Origin: Priapulus caudatus
Taxonomy: Eukaryota > Priapulida > Priapulimorpha > Priapulimorphida > Priapulidae
DNA: 23,889 nucleotides
Assembly: GCF_000485595.1 (NCBI RefSeq)
Contig: NW_014577210.1
Location: 374,184-398,072 of the forward strand
Direction: 5' to 3'
The position numbers and the translations under genes were made by a program. This document shows, piece by piece, positions 1 to 10,226 of the stretch (positions are counted from its first letter, which is position 1; every line of letters starts with the position of its first letter). A model generated the notes under the pieces. It ran no database searches. It was not told where the DNA came from and was given only the letters and a program-made list of their open reading frames with translations.

Positions 1-1041
1 ATATATATATATATATATATTATAATAAATAATATGATGATCCACAGTCAATCACATTCTGAGATTATATCACGATTCACGTACAATGACGACGCTTGAA
101 TTCTACTGATTACTCACATTGATGTAAGCATTACTTGTGTCACGTTAAAATTCACGGCATGCGAGCCAAGTGTGTTTCTATGCGTGCTACCGGTAAGTTA
201 TGCAGTTTTAGTCAATATTTTTACAGTGCATTGATAATCTTTAAGATGCGCTTGAAATTTCGCGATATGCGTAGTGTTGTTAATTAGGCACCGTTTGATA
301 GGCGTGATCTCATTAGAGTGGTAACTACTACAATACCCGCGAGCTAGGCTCTACCGAACGTGACATTGGATAAATAATTCAAGCGGATGCCCTTTTTAAA
401 TTATCTACTCGATATCGTAGTCCCAGTATGTCACAGTCAATGCGCGACATCTATCGGAATTAGTATGTAATTACTAATCGTAAGCTACGCTGATCCGGAT
501 TGCAAAATAAATACAGAAAGTCAAATAGAATTAACATAAATCGAAGCGGAAATGGAAAGTTAAACTACAGTTGTAACAGAACACGAGACGCAGTGATGGT
601 TAATGCGCAGAAATATATGATTAGCGTTCGCAGTCGGGAGGTAATTTTCGCTACGGAATGCAAGATCGGCGCAGGTATGCGTGCAGACAGAAGAAAAGTG
701 ACTACGCAACAAAGATAATCAAGTTAAACGAGCACCGCTCGGTCGCTAGCCATTTTTTCTCGGAGCTTAATTCGGTGACAGACGCCAGCGCGTTGCCTTC
801 TTTAGGCAGTAGTTAGTGTTACAATGCGACGTGTGCTAGCTGTAGGCGACGGGGCGAGGCTAGCTAGTTACGACTGTTAGTGGCCACACTTACGCCCGCG
901 CCCCGCTTTCTCGGCGACAACGCCTCTCCAAATCAGTCCGCAGCTAATGAAAAAAAATATAGCGTAACGCGCTAAGTAGCCACCTAGCGAGAGAAAGACC
1001 ACCTTCTAAACGACCTGTTGATGTTGAGGTTTAGGATTGGG
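1..1041. other. Unique AT-rich non-coding stretch
   Basis: The first 22 bases are an AT dinucleotide run. The rest is unique, mildly AT-rich sequence. The only open frame of note (500-718, plus strand, 72 codons) has no recognisable domain and no promoter or splice context that I can see. I find no RNA gene and no transposon ends. It is probably intergenic or intronic. Confidence 0.5.
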
Positions 1042-1123
1042 CATATCTATATATATATATATCAGGAGTTAATAAAGACAAATTTGACTTTATTAACTCC
1101 TGATATATATATAGATATATATG
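1042..1123. repeat. AT-rich inverted repeat (82 bp hairpin)
   Basis: The arms are 1042-1077 and 1088-1123, around a 10-base loop at 1078-1087. They pair at 34 of 36 positions, and the inner 25 bp (1053-1077 with 1088-1112) pair perfectly. The inner arm contains AGGAGTTAATAAAG and the outer arm is (AT)n with one CT/AG interruption. It could be a snap-back palindrome, a tiny foldback or MITE-like element, or a cruciform-forming site. I see no clear target-site duplication at its ends. Confidence 0.9.
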
Positions 1124-2310
1124 CTTTGTGGGAATACCACTACGGCGTGGCATCACAGCCAGTTCTATGATGGAGGGCACGTTTATGACAACCGCCGGTA
1201 CCTATTACGCCGGGAGAACGAGTGGATATGTGAAATTTGATCTGTAGTGGCATGAGTAAGCAAAACAGTACTAGATAAACGTTGGAGATTTTCTTATATT
1301 ATCGAAATTCATAACTCGTAGTTAAAAAAAACAACTATCTATCAGTATAGGATTACGATAAGGATACGGGAAGTGATCTTGGACTTGTCTTAAAGGTCAG
1401 AAACGAGGAAACAGAATGCCGAGTAAACAAATTTAAATCGTGAATACTTGTGAGGTTAAGCTGGTGAAGCATAAGCAGCAATGCAAATAACTATTATTAG
1501 CCTTCCATGGTCAATGGTAGGTAGTTAAAACAAGCCTAATCAGGCAGTCTATGTTGGGCTGACTGACTGACTGTAGTAGGGAGACTGTTTACGTGCATTG
1601 GATATCATTTACTTTCTTATCTTCGATTCAATAATTCTCGATAATTCCCGGATTGATTATGATTCCAGATTGATGTGATAAAATGGAACATGTGTATGCG
1701 GGCAGAAATTTTCACATACATCTTACTTTCAGCATTACGGGTAATAAAGTACCGTTGGTTGTTATAATATAGTACCCACCTTCTACGATAGATGGCGTCT
1801 TCGACACGTCGGTTGGGGCATCAGTGACTCATGGCTGCCATCTTTGCGTGTCGCACGCTGCAGTCTATTACGTATATGGCGTGTTGAAAATAAGAATTGA
1901 TGCGATTAGGGTTAGGGTTTTACATCGTTTTTTTCTTCACGTTCGTCTGACATCCGCCTTACGTTCAGGCTTTGCATTGCTAAACCCTAACAGGAATAGA
2001 AAAACCTGTGAGGGATGCGTATCCGAGCTTGCTTGATATTCTGTCCGGCCACTCGCCTGCTGCCGCGTCATGTAATTAAGCATAAAATACAACGATGAAT
2101 CAAGTGTGTCGCATATATAGGCAATCAAGTGCTGTTTAAAATGCAAATTCTCGTAGAAGGACATGCATAACGGAAATGATACATGTTTGCTTTATTATTG
2201 AAATAATACTGTGGTCAACATTTCGTGATGATTGAGGTAGCTAGGAAACTCATCTCAACAGCTTATAGGAGACGTTATTAGTTTGATGTTGGTGGTATAC
2301 GTATTGGGCA
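1124..2310. other. Unique non-coding stretch
   Basis: Unique sequence with no recognised gene. Short overlapping frames on both strands (1824-2036 plus, 1937-2164 minus) match no family I know. It contains a small tandem of GACT (about 1560-1572) and the telomere-type motifs listed separately. At 1790-1797 the sequence AGATGGCG resembles a YY1 or CTCF core, which is weak evidence on its own. Confidence 0.45.
1906..1991. repeat. Inverted pair of telomere-type motifs
   Basis: Positions 1906-1920 read as two TTAGGG units followed by TTT. The reverse complement, AAACCCTAAC, appears at 1982-1991. The two are about 60 bp apart and face each other. TTAGGG is the telomere repeat of most animals outside the arthropods. 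Here it is only a two-unit interstitial trace and not a telomere. Confidence 0.55.
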
Positions 2311-2608
2311 CACATGCACGCACGCTCACACGCACAACCACGTAAACACACACATGCATAAACACGGAAACACACACACGCACAACCACGTAAACACACA
2401 CATGCATAAACACGGAAACACACACACGCATAAATACTCACGCCCACACGCAATCACGCACGCATAAACACGTAAACACACATGCATAAACACGCAAACC
2501 ACACAACGCATATTAATACTCACGGCCCACACGCCAATCACGAACACGCTATTAAACACGCAAACACCTACGCATAAAACGCACGCACGCATAAAACGCA
2601 CGCACGCT
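2311..2608. repeat. CA-rich minisatellite block with 48-bp and ~80-bp tandem units
   Basis: This is a CA/CACGCA-rich block. Positions 2331-2378 and 2379-2426 are exact 48-bp tandem copies. After them an approximately 80-bp unit starting CGCATAAATACTC (2427) is repeated from 2507 with extra single bases in the second copy. Because 48 is divisible by three, the minus strand keeps an open frame with a 16-residue Cys/Val-rich repeat. That frame is a by-product of the repeat and is not taken as a gene. Confidence 0.85.
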
Positions 2609-2729
2609 CCCCCGCCACATAATTATATATTACTTATGACATAAAGACGCCGCAAACAAATTATCAGCTCGCCACGCTCCCTTTCACCGATCTATGTTGA
2701 CCCTTCTATTGGAACAGGTAGTATACGTA

Positions 2730-2781
2730 TGAGGCAGACACACACACGCAACACCACACACATAGCCCCCCAAACACACCA

Positions 2782-2817
<36 letters not shown>

Positions 2818-2957
2818 ATACAACACACACACACGACACACAACACATACACACCACACAGCACACACACACATACCACACACACACACACACACACACA
2901 CACCACACACACAACATACACATACATAACACACACACAAACACATACACACACACA

Positions 2958-2996
<39 letters not shown>

Positions 2997-3212
2997 CACA
3001 CATACACACACATATCACACACACATACACACGACACACACACACACACGCACACACACAAACGCGCGCCACACACACGCCACAACACACACACACACAC
3101 ACACACACACGATCAGCACACACACACACACACGTGGCCACACGCGCAAACACGCATTTTCACGCAAGCACGCACGCTACGCACGCACGACACGCACGCA
3201 CGCACGCACGCA
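2730..3212. repeat. CA microsatellite tract, copy 1
   Basis: An interrupted (CA)n tract that grades at its 3' end into (CACG)n. It is preceded by the short flank GTATACGTATGAGGCA, which also precedes the copy 2 tract near 12434. A diverged version of the same flank (GTATACGTATTGGGCA) precedes the CA block near 2296. About 480 bp here, against about 135 bp in copy 2. Confidence 0.95.
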
Positions 3213-3231
3213 GGAGCGCACGTTCCAACCC

Positions 3232-3446
3232 ATATATATATATACTATATATATATTATATATATTATATATACATGTACGTACATATATAGTATATATA
3301 GTACATATATATAGTACATGTATATATACTATATATGGATACATTATATATATATAACTATATATATATATACAGGGGTGTATATTATTATATATATTAT
3401 ATTATAGTATACATAAATATATATATACTATATACTATATAGTATA
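3232..3446. repeat. AT-rich palindromic tract, copy 1 only
   Basis: Nearly pure A/T/TA sequence broken by GTAC and ACATGT words. A perfect 12-bp inverted pair lies at 3269-3280 (ATATACATGTAC) and 3314-3325 (GTACATGTATAT), with smaller nested palindromes. In copy 2 the matching place (12586-12598) is only about 13 bp of AT, so this is a genuine expansion or contraction and not base-call noise. Confidence 0.9.
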
Positions 3447-5030
3447 CTTTATTGACATATGACACGCAGGCAATTATCATCGCACGTTGTCTTTTGCACG
3501 TCCATCTGTGCTGATGTATCATTCAGGCAGTAACCATAGTAACTCCTTCCTTTGTTGCCCGCACCGTCTGATGTTCCTTCGCCGTCACATCTGTCACGAT
3601 CTAACATGCAGCCGACCTGCTCTCGATCGCGGATGTGGCGATCGACGTAAGAACGCTCAGAAATCGTTATTACGTCTGAAAAGCCTTTTTGTTAAGCCAC
3701 AACGTTCAGATCTTGTGCACGAGTCCTGTCTACACAGATCTCGTCGTGTCAGGAGTGACGGACTTACAGCATCGGATTCTGTCTGCAACGCGATTCTGTC
3801 CTGATTCATCAAGCGCAAATAAATTGCGACAAATGCTGAACGAGCCGCAAACAAAATGACGACAAATGAAGAATATTGTTTCTACGCGAGAAAGTAATTC
3901 GTCAACATGACGCTCGAATGCTTATCAAAACGGCTGTGAATTCAACAGCACAAGCCTTTTTCCAAACAAATCGCACTGCCGTAATCGCTTTTCAACGTCA
4001 TAATTAAAAATTAGATATGATTATAATCATATATTAAGATTAAGTTAACACATTGCTTGAACGGACGTGCTTGCTGGACCGTCTCTACGATAACGCAGCT
4101 CCAATGCTCGACTGCGTCTAACATATAACCTAAAGCTCCTTAAATTTCCTAAAATTGAGCCGCGAAAAAATTAGTTTTGACTAAGAATAGACGTCATCAG
4201 GTTTTATTTAACGCTGTAACGTTAAGAGGAAATTTTCTATCGCTGCGAGGTTTCTCGAACAGTATATATATATATATATATATATATCAATACTAGCTGC
4301 CTGGCTAACATGTCTGCTACAGACGGCGACGCGCGCGTCTGGCCGCAGAGTCAAACAGGTCACGGCCTTGTGTGGGAATTTTACGTGCTCGCTGAGCGTA
4401 TAGCCCGCATAACTCGTGTTTTAACAGCTGCGTTTTCTAACATCAGCTGCATTATTGTTACGGTGAAACGACCGCATCATATTCATGATTGATGTACCGT
4501 TCTGCTACTAATGTCAAACAAATTGGCGCCTAATGACAAAGCACATCCAATTACCCTTACGTTACGCCTTACCGATTTCGCTTTGATATTAGAAGCAACG
4601 ATATGCTACTATGGTTGGCTGAAAAACGAATTTGCCAAATGAAAGAACACATCGCAATGCCTGGTATACCGCTGCTATTAATGTCAAGTATTCGATTCGA
4701 GCCGATACAGCCTGCGGGTCGCCACGACGCTCACGGATCAAGTAGCCTATTTCACCGGCCAAATTCAGCGTCGATTATTGATCCGTGAATCAGGCTGGGT
4801 CAGTCGAAAGAAATTATTTAAAAATTATGTTTCGCAGGCCGACTACCAACAGTTGTTCTAAGCCGCACATCGACTCGGCTTTGCTTGGCGGCATTGTCTC
4901 TGCGCCGCGTGTAATGAGCAGCGGGACAGGTGCACAAAGTCAATACTTGACCAAGATGACAGCTACGGGCAGGGTATCGCGCGCAGTTCAGCGCATGCAG
5001 CGACTCTCTCCTTTTTCTTTCTCCGTCCAT
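3447..5030. other. Unrecognised AT-rich spacer, copy 1
   Basis: Matches 12605-14050 of copy 2 with many one-base indels. A pure (AT)13-like run lies at 4262-4287 (copy 2: 13349-13372). Open frames such as 3487-3804 and 4310-4492 (plus) are broken or shifted in copy 2 and have no recognisable domain. A 20-bp perfect anchor, TTAAGATTAAGTTAACACAT, sits at 4034. No RNA gene seen. Confidence 0.5.
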
Positions 5031-5044
5031 GCCGCTCGTGCTCC

Positions 5045-5235
5045 TCTATTCCCCATTTCCCGCATTATCACCCTCGTACTTTTCCCCTCTTCCTCCTTCT
5101 CCTTCCTCTTCCTCCTATTCTTTATTTTTCTTCTCTTCCTTTCTCTTTCCTTCTACTTCCTTCTCTTCCCTTCTGCTTCCCATTCTACCCCTCCTTCTTT
5201 CGCCTTCCACTTTCTTCCACCTTCTTTTCAGCCCC
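5045..5235. repeat. Polypyrimidine (CTTC)n tract, copy 1
   Basis: The plus strand is almost only C and T, mixing CTTCCT, TTCTC and similar words. The open plus-strand frame across it reads Ser/Phe/Leu-rich low-complexity sequence and should not be called a gene. The complementary strand is a purine tract lying 3' of the tRNA-like B-box at 5276-5286. Confidence 0.9.
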
Positions 5236-5275
5236 AATCTCAAATGCTCTTCCTCCATTCAAACACGCCGCGTTT

Positions 5276-5330
5276 GGGTTTGAACCGGACGTCCTTTGCG
5301 AGCATAAGCGCGTAGTAATAGCGGCCGCGT
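5276..5330 (-). other. tRNA-like B-box, possible SINE relic (copy 1)
   Basis: On the minus strand positions 5286-5276 read GGTTCAAACCC, which fits the RNA polymerase III B-box consensus GGTTCRANNCC. It is preceded by CTTATGCTCGCAAAG, similar in feel to the anticodon region of tRNA-derived SINEs. Downstream on the same strand lies a long purine-rich stretch that could be the SINE body and tail. No full cloverleaf can be drawn and I could not place an A-box with certainty. Copy 2 has a one-base insertion in the motif (14286-14297). Confidence 0.3.
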
Positions 5331-6078
5331 GTTCACATCAAACGAGGCGACCTTGCGGGTCTGTCGACGCCCCCCCGCGTCTGCCCCCGTCGTTCTCGCG
5401 TGCGAAACACAACCCGCGCCCGCACCCTCAAGGCACACGACACATGCTCATTGTCGCCCCGTCGCTGATTCTCACTGCATCACCCTCATTGTCACCGGAC
5501 ACTGGCTGCTCGACTGTCGTCATCAATCAGCTCACGCTAATTTGTCTTAAGGGCAGTCCGCTACAGCGCGCTGAGGGGGAGCGAGGAGAGGCCGGGGGGA
5601 GGGTAACCCACGCATGATCAGGCTCACGGCAGTAGAGCTTGAACGGTAAGATGGAGCGGGGTTCATCCGAGGAGGACACATCCCGCCTCACATCTGTGAT
5701 CTTGATTCTGTGACGGATTAATTTCTTATTCCGATGGCCTAATAAATGACGCGCGAACCATTCACCTTATGATGGGCTAACAATAATCGTCGCCACGCGC
5801 CGACGACAGCTTTGAGATAATACAAGAAACAGCGCGATTGGGAATCAGTCGTTGATGCCGCGCCACCGCTTATATATGCCGTCATCCCGTCCGCGCATCT
5901 TATTGGTGATCTCATTAAGCGTTCGTGTCATGTGTTGTCACGACGGTCGCGCGGCGGTGTATGCCGGCCTGTTTACCTTAAATATTGTCTCGGTGTTTGC
6001 GCGTATCGTAATGTTGTTTTATGATTGGCGATGTTGACAATGTCAACGTCACAGCGGTAAGTAATAAAAAAACAACAA
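5331..6078. other. Unrecognised spacer, copy 1
   Basis: Moderately G+C-rich spacer with C-runs near 5370 and G-runs near 5574-5604. It matches 14325-14990 of copy 2 with frequent single-base indels. Frames at 5329-5550 and 5852-6037 (plus) are not kept in copy 2. No gene, RNA gene or transposon end recognised. Confidence 0.5.
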
Positions 6079-6338
6079 GGTATACGGACTTTACACGGAG
6101 GTAACACGAAGTTACACGGCAGCATACACGCGAGCGAACGCACGAGGGTTATACGGAGATACATGGAATGAGACGAAGTTTTAAACGGGATAGACGGAGA
6201 TACACGCAGATACATGTAGATAGCGCGGAGATACACGGAGCATACACGGAGATAGACGGTAGATACAACGAGCATCAGACGCGAGATAGACGGAGATACA
6301 CGGAGATACACGGCAGATTACAAAGGAAGTACACGGAG
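6079..6338. repeat. 10-bp-period minisatellite (GATACACGGA), copy 1
   Basis: Repeats of about 10 bp with consensus GATACACGGA and variants GATAGACGGA, GTTAAACGGA and GATACATGGA. The phase is blurred by many one-base insertions compared with copy 2. On the minus strand it reads as a repeated LRVSP-type peptide, a by-product of the period. Confidence 0.92.
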
Positions 6339-6645
6339 CCGTCGCCGTATTACGAGCCTTGGACTGAGCTCCGCTACCGCCCTCCCTCTACGTCACTTCA
6401 TCGATGACGCACTTGCAGGACTGCGTGACTCGGCTCACTGGAACACCTGCGTCACGTGGCCCGCGGAGCGCCGTAAAGTGTCGCCTCGAGAAGAAACCCT
6501 GATTAATATACTTAGTTTCGGACTTATAGGACGTGATCTCCTTCGTGCGCAAGTTCGGCACGCGTGGCCGCGGCAGCGCAGCGGGCTCCCGGCGGCTCGC
6601 ATTTTGTAGTAGCCACACCGCTGAACGCAGGCATGTTTGTGGCAG

Positions 6646-6842
6646 TGTTGTGTGTGTGTGTGGTGGAAGGGCGTGTGTGTGCTGTGTGTGTGCTGTAGTG
6701 TGCAAGTGATCATTGTGTTTGTTTGTGGTGATTTGGTGCTGTGTGTGTGTGGTGGTTGTGGGGCTGTGTGTGTGTGTGTGCTGTGGTGTTTGTGTGTGTG
6801 TGTGTGTGTGTGAGTGTGTGTGGGTGTGTGGTTGTGTGTGTG
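6646..6842. repeat. GT microsatellite tract, copy 1
   Basis: Interrupted (GT)n on the plus strand, the opposite orientation to the CA tracts at 2730 and 8770. About 197 bp here and about 246 bp in copy 2. The long frames on both strands (Cys/Val-rich plus, His/Thr-rich minus) are products of the repeat. Confidence 0.95.
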
Positions 6843-7560
6843 AGGACGGCAGGCGTGGAAGCCGCGCCTGCCGCATCCCGCTTAGCCAATCGCATCCCGA
6901 CATCTGCCCTAGTAGTTTACTAATCTCCTGCCATGCTTATTTACCTCACCGGTCGCATTCGAAAGAATTATAATCAGAACGACGAACGAGTAAAAAAAAA
7001 CGCGCCGGCAACTACTACATACGTAAATACGACGTCTCATTTGAAATCCTACCCATGAAAACCTGCCAGCGCCACGGTTCTTGCCAGCCGACAGGCGTAC
7101 TACACGCGAGCCGACGCTGTCATTGCGCCACCGCGACTGATCTCTAGGGCTCGGCGACGACTGGTATAAATAAACGGGGAACCTTTTACGCCGAAAAAAG
7201 CGTCGCCGCTAGGTTAGGGCAAGCATCATCCTTAACAGACTCTATCTTCCTCTCGGAAGTGTTCTTACGCGAGTAAGATGCAGTAATATGAAGCTGGTGC
7301 TAGGCGTCTGAACGAGGATGTTGTTTTTTGCGCGACGGTGTTCGCGTTAATGCTCGCCACGATGCGAAGCTGGACGCGCTGATGTGTGAATATTCACGAC
7401 GCGTTCCGTCGGACCGCCATCAGAATGCGAACTCCTCAAGTGTCCCCATCGCCGTAAATCCACGTTCATTCACGACGACCGTGTCAAACACTGCGCCAGG
7501 GCATTGAAGGAGCGGCGCGCGGACGGAAAAGCGGTCGGATGGATCTGGGAGTAAAGAGTG
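6843..7560. other. Spacer with invariant 118-bp block, copy 1
   Basis: Contains 7006-7123, which is identical base for base to 15964-16081, the longest perfect match I found between the copies. Downstream stretches around 7221-7310 are also nearly identical. No open frame of note crosses the block. See the separate TATA-like entry and the finding on this block. Confidence 0.7.
7165..7172 (+). promoter_or_regulatory. Possible TATA box downstream of the invariant block
   Basis: TATAAATA at 7165-7172 lies about 42 bp after the end of the 118-bp invariant block, inside a G+C-richer context. A start of transcription would be expected near 7195-7203. Copy 2 has GATAAATA at the matching place (about 16118), so the box is damaged there or misread. 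No initiator or coding exon follows clearly, so this is a weak call. Confidence 0.25.
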
Positions 7561-7662
7561 ACGCTGAGAGGAGGGGGGGGTGCGTGGAGGTAGACGCTGG
7601 CGAGAGAGGAGGGGTTGGTGCGTGGGGAGGAGAGGCTGCGCGAGAGAGGAGGGCTGGGCGCA
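7561..7662. repeat. G/A-rich tandem repeat of ~38-40 bp, copy 1
   Basis: Three units beginning GAGAGGAGG at 7566, 7604 and 7644, each with a middle part like TGCGTGG followed by a GCTG-type word. The matching region of copy 2 is about 16455-16570, with the same words in a different arrangement. Confidence 0.7.
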
Positions 7663-7890
7663 TTCACGGTAACACCCTCGATTTTATATGTCGTTTCTAG
7701 TGGCCAGCTGAAAAGGCATTTGTAGGCCATTCCTTGAGATTCTTCAGGTAAAATTAGTCGGAAACGCAGCGGTCGGGTAAGGTAACAATAAAAAACACAC
7801 CGCTGTGCTTGGATACAGATGAATTATAATAAAGATCTACAAAAAGGAGTGAATGAATAAAAGAAGAATTGAGCCCCGCACAGTTACGAC

Positions 7891-8367
7891 TCAGAGCAGC
7901 AGAGAGAGGAGAGAGAGACGAGAGAGTAGAGCCAAAGAGCAGACAGGAGAAATTCCCAGGAGAGAGAGCCCCGCAGAAAACGAGTAAAGGGAGCAGTCGA
8001 GAAAAAACAGCGACGAGAGAAGACGAGCAGAGAGAGAGAGGAGAAGGTCGGTGGAGTAGAGAAGCGGACGGACGAGTAGAGACTATACGGAAACGAAGGT
8101 GACGGAGAAGAGAGAAGATGAGAGAGAGAAGAGGATCGAGAGAGAGAGAGACTGACGAGACGATGAGAAGAGAGAGAAGCCGCTAAATGGAGAGAGATCA
8201 GGATCAAATGAAGACCGGGCTAACTGCCCGCCCGAGGAGGGGAGAGACACGGCGACTAAGAGAGATCAAGTGCAGAAGAGAGAGCGGAAAGACCGAGGAG
8301 AGTAGACGACCGAAGCAGAGAGAGAGAGATAGAGTGAAAGCGAGGCGGGATAGAGAGAGAAAGAGCT
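7891..8367. repeat. GA polypurine tract, copy 1
   Basis: Dense (GA)n interrupted by ACGA, CGGA and similar words. Long mirror-type polypurine tracts of this kind can form triplex (H-) DNA. Frames on both strands are low-complexity Arg/Glu or Ser/Leu and are not genes. Copy 2 counterpart: 16766-17100. Confidence 0.92.
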
Positions 8368-8395
8368 GAAGACGAGCTGGAGTGATACGCAGCAA

Positions 8396-8769
8396 TACGA
8401 TGGAGCGTAATGGGCTTATTTAAAATTTATTTACCATTTTTTGTTTTTACCTACTTTTTATTTTTTATCCATCCACTATACGCCTATAGCTACATGGAAC
8501 GTGATTAGCTCATATTAATTCGTTCCATTAATTACATGGCGTTAGTAGCGCGGCTCAGTCGATGCTTGCAGCGATATGACGTTTTTACGATTCATTTCCA
8601 GAGCATCTAGATTTTACTTGAACCGAGCAGCATGTAGCAACAGCTGTTGTCAGACAGGACGCCCGATCAATTTATTTATTATGCTTTGATATATTGGTGC
8701 ATGTGTGCAACAACGATCGTACCACGCTAACTGCTACAACCCACAAAAGATTAGCACCACACGCCACGC
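8396..8769. other. Unrecognised AT-rich spacer, copy 1
   Basis: T-rich then mixed sequence. The segment with ACGATTCATTTCCAGAGCA is shared with copy 2 near 17227, but about 100 bp of T-rich sequence around 8420-8480 is missing there. No gene seen. Confidence 0.5.
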
Positions 8770-9215
8770 AGCGCTACGCGCACACCCACACGGGATACAC
8801 ACACGCACGCTGACGCTTATCCTGACCCAATTTGCGCCACACCCTATATGCACACAGGCACCCGCGCACGTGTACCACCCCACACGAATTACACCACGCA
8901 ACGCGAGCTGACACGCAACACGCACCACGGACTCCACCACACACGCACGCGCGCCACGGCATAGGCACACGCACAACGGATACAACCGACACCGCACCGC
9001 CGCGAATCGTACACCGCGACACGGATACACACACGCACCGCGCACAACAGACTAGCACATACGCCCACACGACATCGCCGCCCCACACTTGAACATAATA
9101 TACGATATTGACACGCTCATGCCGCCACCCTCACACCTCTTCACCTCCCACCACGCATGCGCCACACGGACACGCACAACACATGCGCACACGGACACGC
9201 ACACACACGCCATAC
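8770..9215. repeat. CA/CACGCA-rich tract, copy 1
   Basis: Imperfect CA-rich tract with many CACGCAC, GATACACAC and CCACAC words. All six frames are low complexity. Copy 2 counterpart: 17340-17860. Confidence 0.85.
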
Positions 9216-9809
9216 GTACATACATATTATACAGCACGATCATTCTACGCTATAATATGCATAATTTTATTACAGAAAACTCAGTCGCATAAAAGAAGAC
9301 CTTGCGCATTTCCATGAGGTTCGCGTGACGTCGCTGAGAACAGCACAGGCGAACATCCGGGGGCAATAAAGCGTGCTTTGCCACCGCATTGCCTCTCCCT
9401 CAAATGTAAGCGATTTTTTGTATCGCTTTTGTAGTACAGTGAGGACATGAATTGAAACAGGCAGCGTAATATATATTATCACAATATAATGTCATACAGA
9501 CGCCAGTAATTATATTATATAATAATATACTAATACTCATATCGATATATATATCTAGCCATGTAATCGAAATACTATACGATTCAAATACAACATATTC
9601 TTCTCTCCTTTATCTAATACCTGACTTTTGTTGCATTCCTCAGAATCGGAAGTTGTGCGATGACCTTCTACGTGACGGGCGATCGACACCAGTGCCCTCT
9701 ACATTCAACGACCACAAATTACAAAATCACGAGGTTTCTTCCTCGAATTACAATTTATTTTCCAGTAAATAGCGCGACAGTAGCTACCGTGGTTTGAATG
9801 TGGTTGGAA

Positions 9810-9817
9810 TGACGTCA
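9810..9817. promoter_or_regulatory. CRE-like palindrome TGACGTCA (copy 1, first)
   Basis: Exact match to the full cAMP-response element bound by CREB/ATF-type bZIP proteins. It is kept in copy 2 at 18425-18432. Function is unproven, since an 8-bp word can arise by chance. Confidence 0.4.
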
Positions 9818-10149
9818 CAACGGTGAGAAAGTTAGAGCTGCCACTTGTTAGATTCGGACGATGTAATTGCAGCAAATCTTTTTGAAATATGAATTGTTGA
9901 GTGTTATACTGTACGCGTGTGTATATGTATAGATAATACTAATCGCATATAATATGATGTTAATCCACTAACAACTGGACGAAAAGGGTTCATTTTTACA
10001 AGACTCGCCGGTGAAACTACAGCTTATACTTGGCTTGTACTCGCACTCATTCCTGCCATTCTCCTTCTCACTAACATACTTCATCAGGAGTCAAAGTTTA
10101 CGTGAAAATATGCTCTACAGACGTAAAAAGCTATCACGGTGTTAACTGG

Positions 10150-10163
10150 CCGCTAGAGGTCGC
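10150..10163 (+). promoter_or_regulatory. CTCF-like motif
   Basis: CCGCTAGAGGTCGC differs at one position from a typical CTCF core of the CCGCTAGAGGGCGC type. Copy 2 (18792-18806) has extra bases inside the motif. No other evidence supports insulator function. Confidence 0.25.
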
Positions 10164-10226
10164 CGGTTTCGATGGCGGAGAAGCAGGTGACTACGCGCGG
10201 CGCTGTTGGTAGTAGGTATTTGCTGC

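Noticed and set aside
500-718. 72-codon plus-strand frame in unique sequence
   Set aside because: No recognisable motif, and its composition looks like random translated DNA.
2311-2608. CRISPR-like array of short repeats
   Set aside because: The 48-bp units are contiguous without spacers and are CA-rich minisatellite. Nothing resembles Cas genes, and the DNA looks eukaryotic.
2684-3153. Minus-strand frames of 101-153 codons, almost only Cys and Val
   Set aside because: A direct translation of (GT)n. No signal for a real cysteine-rich protein.
5276-5286. An intact tRNA gene
   Set aside because: Only a B-box-like word is present. No acceptor stem or full cloverleaf can be drawn around it, so it is listed only as a possible SINE relic.
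4785-5315. 176-codon plus-strand frame with a Phe/Ser/Leu-rich tail that mimics a membrane segment
   Set aside because: The hydrophobic part is the CTTC polypyrimidine tract, and the frame is broken in copy 2 (13939-14398 has two competing frames).
5973-6311. Minus-strand repeat protein with YLRVSP units
   Set aside because: Produced by the 10-bp minisatellite, where three units make ten codons. The frame shifts between copies.
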